Below are positions 26,301 through 34,796 of a DNA stretch of 64,000 nucleotides, in pieces. The stretch is from CAVPJW01 sp963705525 (GTDB lineage: Bacteria > Acidobacteriota > Vicinamibacteria > Vicinamibacterales > CAVPJW01). The stretch spans positions 310,001 through 374,000 of the forward strand of contig CAVPJW010000006.1 of NCBI GenBank assembly GCA_963705525.1, given 5' to 3'. The first letter of the stretch is position 1. Every line of letters begins with the position of its first letter. The notes below the pieces were generated by a model. It was not told where the DNA came from and searched no databases. It saw nothing but the letters and a program-made list of their open reading frames with translations. Position numbers and translations under genes: made by a program.

Positions 26301-27388
26301 TGAAGGCCAGGCTTGGGGGAGGAGAGGTCCAGTTCGGCGGGCGAATCGGGCTGAAGGGATATGCGCCGGGAGATCTGAACGTGACAGCTGTTGGTCAGGA
26401 CATGCACCTCCGTTATCCGGAGGGCGTCCGTTCCGTCGTGGATGCCGACCTCGCGCTGCGGGGCACGCTCGACGCGGCGATTCTGGCCGGGACGATCGAC
26501 GTCAAGAGTGCCATCTGGACCAAACGCATCGACACGAGCGGCAATCTCTTCGAACTGGTGGGTTCGGGCACCCCAGGTTCGGGCTCGGCTGCTGCGACAA
26601 CCTTGCCGGTTCGGTTCGACCTGCGCGTCATCGCGCCGGCGACCCTGCGCATCGAGAACAACGCGGCGCGCATCGTCCTCAGTGCCGATCTGGCCCTGCG
26701 AGGCACCTACGACCGGCCGACGCTGTTCGGGAGGGCTGAAGTGGATCGCGGGGAGGTGCTGTTCGAAGGCAAGCGCTACTTCGTCAACCGGGGGACGATC
26801 GACTTCAGCAATCCGGCCAGGATCGATCCGTTCTTCGACATCGAGGCAGAAACGCGCGTTCGCGTGCCGGGGCAGACCTATCGCGTGATCATGCAGACCG
26901 CGGGCACCCGCGAGCGCCTCGACTTTCAGCTGACGTCCGATCCTCCGCTCCCGCAGATAGACATCCTCTCTCTGCTCTTCGGCGATGTGCGATCGCTCGG
27001 AGACGTCGAGCTGAATGCTCTGCGGACCCAGGATCTGGCCGAGCAGCAGCTTCTCCAGTCGAGGGCCGCGCGGCTCCTCGCGAGTCCCATCTCGTCGGAA
27101 ATCGGGCGCGTCGTCGAACAGACGTTCGGCGTCGATACGTTTCAGATCACGCCCAGCCTCATCGACCCATACCAGCAGTCGTCGCGGTTGTCGCCCGCCG
27201 CGCGACTCACCATTGGTAAGCGCGTGTCGGATCGCGTCTACATCACGTTCTCGCGGAGCCTCGCCTCATCCACCCGTGACCAGATCATCCTGCTCGAGTA
27301 CGATCAGACCGATCGCCTGTCGTGGATCCTGACGCAGAACGAGGACTACACCTATTCGCTCGACGTGAGGGTGAGGCACTCGTTCTGA
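23300..27388 (+). CDS. TamB-like translocation/assembly module protein (DUF490)
   Basis: A 1362-residue envelope protein anchored by one N-terminal helix (about residues 24-45, IAGATFVSLLAAALVTSF). The long middle is made of short repeating beta strands, as in AsmA/TamB-type proteins that form hydrophobic grooves bridging the two membranes. The C-terminal 350 residues match the TamB domain: DRGEVLFEGKRYFVNRGTIDF, PFFDIEAETRV, QLTSDPPLPQIDILSLLFGD, and a final SDRVYITFSRSL region. TamB works with the Omp85 protein TamA, and an Omp85 gene follows with its start sharing a base with this stop (TGATG). The N-terminal half looks AsmA-like. Role: outer-membrane protein assembly or phospholipid transport, by family inference. 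Confidence 0.85.
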   Translation: MTRRFFVALTGLASRPGVRRAARIAGIAGATFVSLLAAALVTSFTVDLGPTLRHRAEVEGSKRVHRPMHIGGLSIRLLTGTFVVDDLVIEGLTPTDRPFLKAKRIAVSMPLTALLRREVLLESVEMTDWQMVVETFPNGRHNFPKLTPDGPPGKKRFTTTLKYVRAWRGEFTFEDHGTPWSTVARHLDITVTKPADYRGEASFSGGTVRIQNYLPMQADMRAAFKIDGGIVRFSRIDLNTDGAHSTVDGDVDLAHWPEQFYRVHSRVNFPRMREIFFAGDKFTLSGDGNFDGTFHLYKGGRELKGTFFSDSAGVNALRFTALRGSLLWLPDRFKVFDTEARFYGGTTTLAYAMAPLGGVRRGRAIFDASYEGVQVLQLTDALQIPGIRLAGVAAGANHLEWPLGRFADHAGGGQVSVEPIGGPTLQRLPLGETSRFSPDEQKGLEWGPFSPRPFLEPEPVGGEVTYTFTPDWIEVAPSRVATPTTLVEMEGRTAYGDQSRIPFHVTSADWQESDRLLAGAMTAFGAPTGAVPIGGRGEFDGAMTGAFRSPRIEGRFRGEEVRAWNVNWGSIVADIAFENGYLDVTRGVVTRNGSELTADGRFAMGYPRRDGGEEINARIKLTRRPVADLRHAFALDDYRLDGLLSGEFHLYGKYEAPFGFGRMTIENGIAYGESFETGEASLRFEGPGVRMDAINLHKSGGVMTGAAYVGWNGTYSFQADAQRIPVETIKAAAYPRAPLSGLLQLTASGSGTFDSPRYEVRGRISDLFIADEGVGDLTARLSVRDEVLTVELEAASPRLAISGAGRISLNPEADAEVTFRFTDTSLDPYVRTFVPKLSPFTTAVASGTIRVVGELSNVDHLLVDGSVEELRLGLFDYPIRNDGPVRLALDQHVVRIDHMRLVGEGTELDVLGSIELHDQRINVRTTGSANLGILQGFFRDLRSSGQAELVAEVAGALDAPLFSGSATITSGRIRHFSLPHSLEAISGRITFDARAIRLDELKARLGGGEVQFGGRIGLKGYAPGDLNVTAVGQDMHLRYPEGVRSVVDADLALRGTLDAAILAGTIDVKSAIWTKRIDTSGNLFELVGSGTPGSGSAAATTLPVRFDLRVIAPATLRIENNAARIVLSADLALRGTYDRPTLFGRAEVDRGEVLFEGKRYFVNRGTIDFSNPARIDPFFDIEAETRVRVPGQTYRVIMQTAGTRERLDFQLTSDPPLPQIDILSLLFGDVRSLGDVELNALRTQDLAEQQLLQSRAARLLASPISSEIGRVVEQTFGVDTFQITPSLIDPYQQSSRLSPAARLTIGKRVSDRVYITFSRSLASSTRDQIILLEYDQTDRLSWILTQNEDYTYSLDVRVRHSF

Positions 27389-30363
27389 TGCGTCCGTCGA
27401 GCCTCCGCGTTCGGCCCGCGGCTCTGCTGGTCGTTGGGTTCCTTTCGTCGGCTACAGCGAGTCTCCGCGCCGCCGACCCTATCGATGCTCTTCTCAACCT
27501 GAACATCACGGAAGTCCGAGTCGATCTCGAAGGCCGCCCCATACAGGACGCATCCATCACGGAGCTGATCGAAACACGAATTGGCAAGCCTCTGCACGCG
27601 GCCGACGTGCGAGAGACGATGACGCACCTCTTCGGGCTCGGCCGATTTCAGGATGTCCGCGTCCACGCTGAAGCGTCGCAGGGTGGCGTGGCTGTTCGAT
27701 ACGAGCTGATCCCCCTTCACAGCGTCCAGCGGATTGAATTCAGGGGATCGCTGGGATTATCCGAAGGTCAACTTCGGTCGGTCGTGGTCGAGCGCTTCGG
27801 CTCTGCGCCGTCGGTCGGGCGCGCCGCGGAAGCAGCGCGCAGCCTGGTCGCGTACTATCGCGAGCGGGGGTTCATCACGGCGCAGGTCACGCCACGAGCG
27901 ATCGTGGAACACGCTCCTGACCGCATAACCCTGGTCTTCGAGATTGAGAGCGGCCTCCAGACAAGGATTCGGACCATCACGATTGAAGGCGACTCGCCCC
28001 TCCCTCGCGAGGGGCTTCTCAGCCGCCTGAAGGTTGAGGCCGGCGCGCCCTACGAACGGGCGACCATTCAGACCAATCTCGGCCGGTATGCCGATGAGCT
28101 CCGGTCGAAGGGCTTCTACGAAGCACGAGTCGATCACACGCCCACGTTCGACCAGACGCAGAACTCCGTCGATCTGATCGTGACGGTCGATCGAGGCTCG
28201 CACATCTCGATTGCCTTCGAGGGCGACTCTCTGCCGTCGCAGGTGCGATCGGACCTCGTGCCGGTGGAGCGTGAGGGATCGGTCGACGAGGACCTGCTCG
28301 AAGACGCGAATCGACGCATTGCGGGATATCTCCAGCGCCTCGGATATCGGGACGCGGAAGTCACCAACGTTCGAACGGGCGACGATCGTGAACAGGTGAT
28401 CACGTTTCGGGTGCAGCGAGGTGCGCTGTACCGTCTCGAATCACTCGAGATTGCGGGCGAGCTCGCGCTGTCTGAGCGAGAGGTTCAGTCCTTTCTGAAG
28501 GTCGAACGCGGGTCCCCTTTCGTCAAGTCGGATTTCGATGCGGGTCTGGCGAATGCCGAACAGGAGTATCGCCGGCGCGGATACGTCGCCGCCAAGCTGA
28601 CGGCCGAGTTCTCGCTGCAGACTGGCGGCTCCGCGACCGACCAGGTCGTCGCGGTGACGGCCCGGGTTCAGGTCGTCGAAGGTCCAAGGGCCCTGGTGCG
28701 TTCGCTTGCGTTTCGCGGGAATGAAGCGCTTACGGAAGCACAGCTTCGAACTGGCCTCCTGTTGGAAGCAGGCAGACCCTTCTACCAGCCACAGCTCGGT
28801 TCGGATCTCGATGCCGTTGTTCTGAAGTACCTGAATCGCGGCTATCAGACTGCCACAGCCACATCAGACGTGAAGTTCGGCGACGACCGAACCGGCGTTG
28901 ACATCGTGGTGACGATGCACGAAGGACCGCAGGTGTTCGTGGATCACGTGCTGATCGTCGGCAACAATCGCACGAACAACCAGACGATCCAGCGTGAGCT
29001 GGCCCTCAAACCGGGCCAGCCGTTGGGGCTGGCGGACATCGTTGAGAGTCAGCGCCGTTTGAGCGCCCTCGGTCTGTTCCGCCGGGCGCGCATCACGGAG
29101 CTCCGTCATGCCACGTCCGAGACGCAGCGCGACATCCTCGTGACCGTTGAGGAGGCGCCGCTCACCACGATTGGCTACGGCGGCGGTGTCGAGGGAGGGC
29201 GCCAACTGAGGAGAGTGGAGGGAGAGCAAGGGGCGGTCGAAGTCTTTCAGGTCGCGCCGCGAGGATTCTTCGAAATCGGCCGTCGCAACCTGTGGGGCAA
29301 GAACCGGTCGGTGAACTTCTTCGCGCGCGTGAGCTTCCGCGCGCTCAATCCGGAGAGCGATCTTCCAATTGCCACTGCCGCGACCGACAGCGGCTACGGA
29401 TTCAACGAATACCGCGTCCTGTTCACCTATCGGGAACCCCGGATCTTCGGCACCGGTGTGGATGCGCTCGCCAACGCCTTCGTCGAACAAGGTATCCGTT
29501 CGAGCTTCAATTTCAATCGAAAGGGCGTCCGCACCGACTTCGGGCGGCGACTCACTTCGACTATTAGCGTGCAAGCCCGCTATCTTTTCGACACGACAGC
29601 GCTCTTCGACGAACGGATCCGGCCGGCGGACAAGCCGCTCATCGACCGCTTGTTTCCCCAGGTGCGGATCTCGGCTGTGGCCGGTTCGGTCGTGCGAGAC
29701 ACGCGCGACGACAAGCTCGATCCGGCGCACGGCACGCTCATCGGGTTCGACACCGAGCTGGCCGCACGCGCGATGGGATCGGAAGTAGGCTTCGTCAAGA
29801 CATTTCTCCAGAGCTACTTCTATCGCCGCCTGCCGGGGAAGTCGCGGGTCGTGTTTGCCGGCGGCGCGAGAGTCGGGCTGGCGAGCGGATTCCCACAGGA
29901 GGTCGTGCGCACCGACGAGCAGGGAAATCCAATCATTGGGCCAGACGGCCAGCCGGTCGTCTCGATTGTCGAAGACCTTCCAGCCAGCGAACGATTCTTC
30001 GCCGGCGGCGACACGACAGTTCGTGGGTTTGCGCTCGATCGACTGGGCACTCCGGAAACCTTCGACCAGGACGGGTTTCCCAAGGGCGGCCACGGATTGC
30101 TCATCTTCAACGGCGAGCTGAGATTTCCGATTTGGCGCGATCTGGGCGGCGTCGGTTTCGTCGATGGGGGGAACGTATTCGAATTCGTGGACGACATCGA
30201 TCTGGGGCGGATCCGCGGCGCCGTGGGTTTCGGAATCCGCTATAGATCGCCCATCGGTCCGCTCCGCGTCGACCTGGGGTTCAAACTGGACCAGCAGCAG
30301 TTTGCCAACGGGCAGCCCGAGCGTCGGACGGCCCTTCACATCAGTTTCGGTCAGGCTTTCTGA
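27388..30363 (+). CDS. Omp85-family outer membrane assembly protein (BamA/TamA type) with seven apparent POTRA domains
   Basis: Inserts beta-barrel proteins into the outer membrane. A signal peptide (AALLVVGFLSSATASLRAA) precedes the mature start. The N-terminal 600 residues contain what I count as seven POTRA repeats, with strand starts near VRVDLEG, VQRIEFRG, IRTITIEGD, ISIAFEGD, LESLEIAGE, VRSLAFRGN and VDHVLIVGN. The C-terminal third is a 16-strand-type barrel ending in ALHISFGQAF, with aromatic last residue. The conserved loop-6 motif is present as TTVRGFALDRLG. The mature length (about 970 residues) exceeds E. coli BamA (five POTRA) and TamA (three). I chose ATG 27388, overlapping the TamB stop. 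A TamA role is suggested by the neighbour, but the housekeeping BamA is possible. Confidence 0.88.
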   Translation: MRPSSLRVRPAALLVVGFLSSATASLRAADPIDALLNLNITEVRVDLEGRPIQDASITELIETRIGKPLHAADVRETMTHLFGLGRFQDVRVHAEASQGGVAVRYELIPLHSVQRIEFRGSLGLSEGQLRSVVVERFGSAPSVGRAAEAARSLVAYYRERGFITAQVTPRAIVEHAPDRITLVFEIESGLQTRIRTITIEGDSPLPREGLLSRLKVEAGAPYERATIQTNLGRYADELRSKGFYEARVDHTPTFDQTQNSVDLIVTVDRGSHISIAFEGDSLPSQVRSDLVPVEREGSVDEDLLEDANRRIAGYLQRLGYRDAEVTNVRTGDDREQVITFRVQRGALYRLESLEIAGELALSEREVQSFLKVERGSPFVKSDFDAGLANAEQEYRRRGYVAAKLTAEFSLQTGGSATDQVVAVTARVQVVEGPRALVRSLAFRGNEALTEAQLRTGLLLEAGRPFYQPQLGSDLDAVVLKYLNRGYQTATATSDVKFGDDRTGVDIVVTMHEGPQVFVDHVLIVGNNRTNNQTIQRELALKPGQPLGLADIVESQRRLSALGLFRRARITELRHATSETQRDILVTVEEAPLTTIGYGGGVEGGRQLRRVEGEQGAVEVFQVAPRGFFEIGRRNLWGKNRSVNFFARVSFRALNPESDLPIATAATDSGYGFNEYRVLFTYREPRIFGTGVDALANAFVEQGIRSSFNFNRKGVRTDFGRRLTSTISVQARYLFDTTALFDERIRPADKPLIDRLFPQVRISAVAGSVVRDTRDDKLDPAHGTLIGFDTELAARAMGSEVGFVKTFLQSYFYRRLPGKSRVVFAGGARVGLASGFPQEVVRTDEQGNPIIGPDGQPVVSIVEDLPASERFFAGGDTTVRGFALDRLGTPETFDQDGFPKGGHGLLIFNGELRFPIWRDLGGVGFVDGGNVFEFVDDIDLGRIRGAVGFGIRYRSPIGPLRVDLGFKLDQQQFANGQPERRTALHISFGQAF

Positions 30364-30403
30364 TGAGTGCCATGGCCGCGCGACTTCGCGGACGATCGCG
30401 GGC

Positions 30404-31006
30404 TTGCTGGCGCTCAGCGTCGTCGCACCGGCCGCGGACGCCGAAATCATCGATCGCGTCATGGCCGTGGTGGGCGGCCAGGTCATCACGCTGTCGGACG
30501 TCCGGGCGGCAAGGGAACTCGGATTGGTGCACGTGCCAGCGGGTGCTCAGGACGGAGCCGTGCTGACGCAGCTGATCGACAGGGAGCTGACCCTGGTCGA
30601 AGTCAGGCGTTACGTGCCACCGGATCCTCCTGTCTCCGCGATTGAAGGTCGACTGAAGGACGTCCGCGCGAGGTTCACATCCAACGACGACTTGGAGAAA
30701 GCCTTATCGCGTTCAGGGTTGAACGATGAGCGCCTTCGCGACTGGGTGCGGGACGACCTGCGGATCCAGGAGTACCTCGACGAACGGTTTGCCGGCGCCG
30801 CGCAGCCGTCGGACGACGAGGTCGACGCGTATTTCCGCAGTCATCGAGACGAGCTCCTGGCAGAACGTCAGACTGAGGCCCGCGCGAGGGATCTGGCGCG
30901 CGAACGGCTCACGGGAGATCGACGCGCGTCGATCATCAATGACTGGCTCGACGGCCTGCGGAGACGGGCCGACATTGTCGATCTGTCGGTCTCGACCCAG
31001 GAGTGA
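30404..31006 (+). CDS. SurA N-domain-like periplasmic chaperone, lacking a PPIase domain (start uncertain, possible frameshift)
   Basis: The mature region begins AEIIDRVMAVVGGQVITLSDV, the hallmark of the SurA/PpiC N-terminal chaperone domain, followed by its helices and a short C-terminal helix (SIINDWLDGLRRRADI). No parvulin domain is present; 200 residues cover the chaperone core only. In this frame the only start after the upstream stop is the TTG at 30404, giving a signal peptide without positive charge. A better start exists in another frame: ATG 30363 overlaps the Omp85 stop and encodes MSAMAARLRGRSRA, which would make a fine signal peptide if one base were added near 30400 in a CGCGGGC run. 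So there may be a one-base deletion or sequence error. Function: chaperoning of outer-membrane proteins, consistent with its neighbours. Confidence 0.75.
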   Translation: MLALSVVAPAADAEIIDRVMAVVGGQVITLSDVRAARELGLVHVPAGAQDGAVLTQLIDRELTLVEVRRYVPPDPPVSAIEGRLKDVRARFTSNDDLEKALSRSGLNDERLRDWVRDDLRIQEYLDERFAGAAQPSDDEVDAYFRSHRDELLAERQTEARARDLARERLTGDRRASIINDWLDGLRRRADIVDLSVSTQE

Positions 31007-31027
31007 CTCTTCGAACCACTCCTTCCG

Positions 31028-32359
31028 TCACTGCCCGTGGTCTTTTGGGAGCGCGTTACCCGCGACCAGCTCGCCATACAGCGTCAGTTGACGATCGATG
31101 ATCGCGGGCCAGACGAAGCCGGCTCTCACGATGCGCGCGCCGGCCTGGCCCATTGAAGCGAGCCGGTCTCGGGCGTCGAGCGCCTCGCCTATCGCCTGAG
31201 CCAGATTGTCCGCGTCGCCGGGATTGACCAGCCATCCGCTCACGCCCGGCTCAACTTTGTCGGGTAGCCCGCCCGCTCGACTGGCGACCACGGCGAGTCG
31301 ATGAGCCATGGCTTCGAGCGTCACAAGCGAGCTGCCTTCGTACAGCGTGGGATGCACGAAGAAGGTCGCGGTCTCGTACCACGCGCGCAGCTCGTTGTCT
31401 GGAAGTCGTCCGGTCAGCATGCAACGATCGCGAAGACGACGAGCGTCGATGAGTTGATCGAGAACGCCTCGAAAGGGACCGTCTCCGACGAGCACCCACC
31501 GCCATCGCCTTGCGGTGAGCCGCTGAAGCGCATCAATCAGGACGTGATACCCCTTGTTGCGTTCGATGCGGCCCACACTCAGCATGACGGGTTCGTCCGA
31601 CGCGATCCCGTGCCGCTTCCGGACCTGATCGGTCTCCGTTGGGGTAGCCGTGCCGACGACCTGATCGAGATCGATGGCGTTTGGAATGACGCGGATGCGA
31701 TCTGGCGGCACGTTGAGATGCTGGGCGACCGCGCGCTCGAGCGCACGGTCAGTCGCGATGACGCAATCGGCGCTTCGGGCTGAGACGCGGACGGCTCGTC
31801 GAAGCGGCGCGTAACCCGCGCGCTTGATTCTTGCTGCGAAGTCCAGCGTTCCGGATGCGCCGAACTCCTCGAGGCCTTGAGGGTTCATGACGAAGGGCAC
31901 GGTCTTCGTCGGGTGCCGTCTTCGCTCGATGGCGTATCCCAGCCCGCTTGCCCCCAGCGCGTGCACGATTGAACCCTGCCCCCGCGCCACCATGGCCGCC
32001 GCGACTCGCCCGGCGCGCCACCCGAACCAGGGGTATGCCGTTGACCTGTCGAGCACGGTCGTGCCCCGCCGCCCTGCGAACGGAAAGGTGCGGTAGGGAA
32101 CGTAGCGCACGTCGAGATGCTCGGCCGAGAGGAACTCGTCGATGGTCGCGCTACGCGCTTCGTCGGACGGAGAGAACGCGCCAGGAGGCTTCGTGATCAG
32201 CGTCACGGAAAGGCCGCGCCTCAGAAGGTGGCGTACGAGATCGCCGACGTGGCGCTCGAGGCCGCCGAACCCGTGCAGTGGATAGACCGATCGGGCCACG
32301 AGAACGACCCGAAAATGATGGTCGAAAGTGCTCGACGGTGAACGCGGATCGTCGCTCAT
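31028..32359 (-). CDS. GT4-family glycosyltransferase (last gene of glycan operon)
   Basis: GT-B fold retaining glycosyltransferase. The N-terminal Rossmann half has the acceptor-domain motif FGGLERHVGDLVRHL. The C-terminal half has the nucleotide-sugar site, with LSVGRIERNKGYHVLIDAL, LTGRLPDNELRAWY, and the E-x7-E motif in EGSSLVTLEAM followed by SRAGGLPD. The ATG at 32359 overlaps the upstream gene's stop by 4 bases, so it is translationally coupled. It converges on the SurA-like gene with a 21-base gap. Donor and acceptor sugars are not predictable from the sequence. The first dozen residues (MSDDPRSPSSTFD) are likely disordered. Confidence 0.88.
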   Translation of the reverse strand: MSDDPRSPSSTFDHHFRVVLVARSVYPLHGFGGLERHVGDLVRHLLRRGLSVTLITKPPGAFSPSDEARSATIDEFLSAEHLDVRYVPYRTFPFAGRRGTTVLDRSTAYPWFGWRAGRVAAAMVARGQGSIVHALGASGLGYAIERRRHPTKTVPFVMNPQGLEEFGASGTLDFAARIKRAGYAPLRRAVRVSARSADCVIATDRALERAVAQHLNVPPDRIRVIPNAIDLDQVVGTATPTETDQVRKRHGIASDEPVMLSVGRIERNKGYHVLIDALQRLTARRWRWVLVGDGPFRGVLDQLIDARRLRDRCMLTGRLPDNELRAWYETATFFVHPTLYEGSSLVTLEAMAHRLAVVASRAGGLPDKVEPGVSGWLVNPGDADNLAQAIGEALDARDRLASMGQAGARIVRAGFVWPAIIDRQLTLYGELVAGNALPKDHGQ

Positions 32360-33630
32360 GGGTTCGCCGCGCGCCGATCGGCGCGGCTCACGAGATCCAG
32401 ATACAGCGCTTCCAATCGAGCGATGACGCTCGTGGTGTCGAAGGTGGCCGTGACGTGAGCGCGCGCGCTGGCGCCGAGACGCTGGGCCAGCGAGCGGTCA
32501 GCAACGAGCCTCGCCACGTGAGAGCCGAGCTCATCGGCATCCGCCGAGAGCAGCCCCGTTTCCTCGTGCAGGATGATGTCAGGTGTGCCACCGGTATTCA
32601 TCGCTGCGATGGGCACACCGAGCGCGGCCGATTCGAGCAGAACCCTGCTGAGCGATTCCGGCCCATGGGAAGGAAAGACGAGCAGCTCTGCATATTGCAT
32701 CCACGCGAACACCTGTTCGCGCGGCAGCCACCCCACGAACCGCACGTCATGGCCCATCTCGGACGCTTCGCGGTCGAGCTTCCCGCGATCGGGCCCGTCG
32801 CCCACGACGACCAGCGGAAAGGGGAGGCGGGCGTGAGAGAGAGCGCGCCACAGCTTGCTCACACCCTTGTTGGGCGCGAGCTTTCCGACGTAGAGCGCAT
32901 ATGGTCCGGGCATGGGGCGTGGACTTGCCGCCGCGATCTGTCGAAGACCGTCAAGGTCGACCGGATTGGGAATGATCTCGAGGCGCGAGTTCCGAATTTC
33001 TTCCGCCCTGGCCCACAGGTCGCGGGCAATCGTCGAGCTGACGGCGACAATCGCGTCGGCCGCGGCGAGGCCGCGCCGCTTGGCCGAGAGGTTCGACAGC
33101 ATGTACGGAATCATCGGCACCGCAAGCGGCCACGCACTGCCTGCTCGCGGGCGCACGCATCTGGTCATGGTTCCTGCGGAGCACGCCGGGCACAGCCGAT
33201 CGTCGTCATAGTCGAGGATGAGGTCGGACCAGTAGCACACCGGCCAGTAGTCGCGCACGGTGCACACGCTGGGGACGTCCTCCTTGCGCGCGGCGCGGAT
33301 CGACGGAAGCCCTGTCAGGACGTGCTGGGCGTGGACGAGATCGACGTCGCGTTCCCTGATGACGCGGCGCAGCGCGGGCTCGAGCTGACGATGCAGCCGC
33401 TCGTTCTTCCAGTAGTTGCGAAGGTAGGGATAGGGAGGTGCGTAGAAGGAGAATTCTTCAACAGCAAAGCCGTCATACGGCCGCCCCTTGGAAGCACGTT
33501 CGATGGGGACGGGTTGGACGATGACGAGCTCGTGCCCGCGGCTCCGCAGTCCGCGAGCAACTTCGTAAGTGCTCCAGCCACTTCCGCCGCACTCTGGTGG
33601 AAACGAATCGGTCGCAATCAGGATTCGCAC
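32356..33630 (-). CDS. GT4-family glycosyltransferase with cysteine-rich insert
   Basis: GT-B glycosyltransferase of about 424 residues. I chose the GTG at 33630 (VRILIATDSFPPECGGSG), because residues before it in the same frame do not resemble the family and the choice gives a 13-base overlap with the upstream gene. Motifs: LYVGKLAPNKGVSKLWRAL, FVGWLPREQVFAWM, and the E-x7-E motif in ESLSRVLLESAALGVPI, with NTGGTPDII. A cysteine-rich stretch in the acceptor half (VCTVRDYWPVCYW and LCPACS, with a further Cys) is seen in a subgroup of GT4 enzymes and may bind a metal or stabilise a loop. Part of the minus-strand glycan operon. Confidence 0.87.
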   Translation of the reverse strand: MRILIATDSFPPECGGSGWSTYEVARGLRSRGHELVIVQPVPIERASKGRPYDGFAVEEFSFYAPPYPYLRNYWKNERLHRQLEPALRRVIRERDVDLVHAQHVLTGLPSIRAARKEDVPSVCTVRDYWPVCYWSDLILDYDDDRLCPACSAGTMTRCVRPRAGSAWPLAVPMIPYMLSNLSAKRRGLAAADAIVAVSSTIARDLWARAEEIRNSRLEIIPNPVDLDGLRQIAAASPRPMPGPYALYVGKLAPNKGVSKLWRALSHARLPFPLVVVGDGPDRGKLDREASEMGHDVRFVGWLPREQVFAWMQYAELLVFPSHGPESLSRVLLESAALGVPIAAMNTGGTPDIILHEETGLLSADADELGSHVARLVADRSLAQRLGASARAHVTATFDTTSVIARLEALYLDLVSRADRRAANP

Positions 33631-34796
33631 GCTGCAAGTCCGGAGCGTCGCCGGCCGATCGCTTCGACGATCGCGGCCTCGAGCCTGGCGCAATGACTGG
33701 CCCAGCTGAACTCGGTCTCGGCCCTTTCCCGCGCGGCTCCACCGAGCCGGGCCCGCATGTTCGGGTCGGTCAGGCGGGACAGTGCCGACGCCAGCGCGTC
33801 CGGCTGCTCCGCATCGTACAGCAGTCCCTCGCGCTCGTGACGAACGAGCCCTGCGAGACGCGGAATATTCGGCGTCACGACGGGCAGCCCGGTCGCCATG
33901 TACTCGAAGATCTTGAGCGGCGACCAGTAGAAATCGAGCGCGAGCGGCGCGTGCGCACCGACATCGAATGGCGCGACCCCGATATCCGCGTGCGATAGAC
34001 AGGGAGGCACGTCGTCATGAGGCAGGGCGCCCGTGAAGGTGACGCCGTCGAGTCCGCGCGCCGCCTCACACGTGCGGTTCCATTCTGGTCCGTGGCCCAC
34101 CAGGACGGCATCGAGCGTCGAGTCGCCGCGTCCGCGCAGCTGTTTCAGCGCCTCGACCAGATGAATCGCCCCATGCCACCGCCGAAACGCACCCGTAAAG
34201 ATGGCGAGCGTCCGGCCTGGTCGCCGGCTGAACGGTGGAGTGCCCGGCGCTCCCGGACGAAAGCGGCCGGTATCGGCGCCCCATTCGAGGAGAACCAGGC
34301 GCGAGCGCGGCACGAATTGAGGAACGATGGCCGCGCTCGGCGTGACGATGAGGTCGGCGACCCGGCATTGCCAGTCCCGCCACCGGCGCATCGGCTCGAT
34401 CAGCACGGCCCGATCGATGACATGTTTGAGCGAGCCAGGATGATCGATGATTGGCGCATTCACTTCGAGCACGGCGGCTGCGCCAGTCCGCTTCGCCGTG
34501 ACGATCCCTTCCCCTCCAAAATTGTAGTACCGCTCGATGATGGCATCCGGACGGAACCGTCGGGCGAGCGACTCGACATGTCGGGCCGCGGCCCAGCGAA
34601 GCTGGCGAATTCCCATGGGCGCCCGAACCACCCGCCATTCCACCCCATCGTCCGGAAAGCCGCCGGCGCCCCGTGTGGCCAGCACGTGAACCGTGTGGCC
34701 GCGCGCGGCGAGGCCCTCGGCCACTGCCTGGACGTGGACCGATCCTCCGAGTGAACCAGGGACCGTCTGATCCAGGGTCACGTAGAGGATGCGCAT
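33618..34796 (-). CDS. GT4-family glycosyltransferase
   Basis: A 392-residue GT-B enzyme starting MRILYVTLDQTVPGSLGGSVH at ATG 34796. That start gives the normal N-terminal Rossmann strand; further open frame upstream reads through the methyltransferase gene and was discarded. The donor half shows RTLAIFTGAFRRWHGAIHLVEAL, VTFTGALPHDD, and the motif SPLKIFEYMATGLPVVTP, in which the usual E-x7-E pair is reduced to one Glu, as in several GT4 subgroups. It overlaps the methyltransferase gene by 19 bases and the next glycosyltransferase by 13. The target glycan is unknown. Confidence 0.87.
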   Translation of the reverse strand: MRILYVTLDQTVPGSLGGSVHVQAVAEGLAARGHTVHVLATRGAGGFPDDGVEWRVVRAPMGIRQLRWAAARHVESLARRFRPDAIIERYYNFGGEGIVTAKRTGAAAVLEVNAPIIDHPGSLKHVIDRAVLIEPMRRWRDWQCRVADLIVTPSAAIVPQFVPRSRLVLLEWGADTGRFRPGAPGTPPFSRRPGRTLAIFTGAFRRWHGAIHLVEALKQLRGRGDSTLDAVLVGHGPEWNRTCEAARGLDGVTFTGALPHDDVPPCLSHADIGVAPFDVGAHAPLALDFYWSPLKIFEYMATGLPVVTPNIPRLAGLVRHEREGLLYDAEQPDALASALSRLTDPNMRARLGGAARERAETEFSWASHCARLEAAIVEAIGRRRSGLAACES

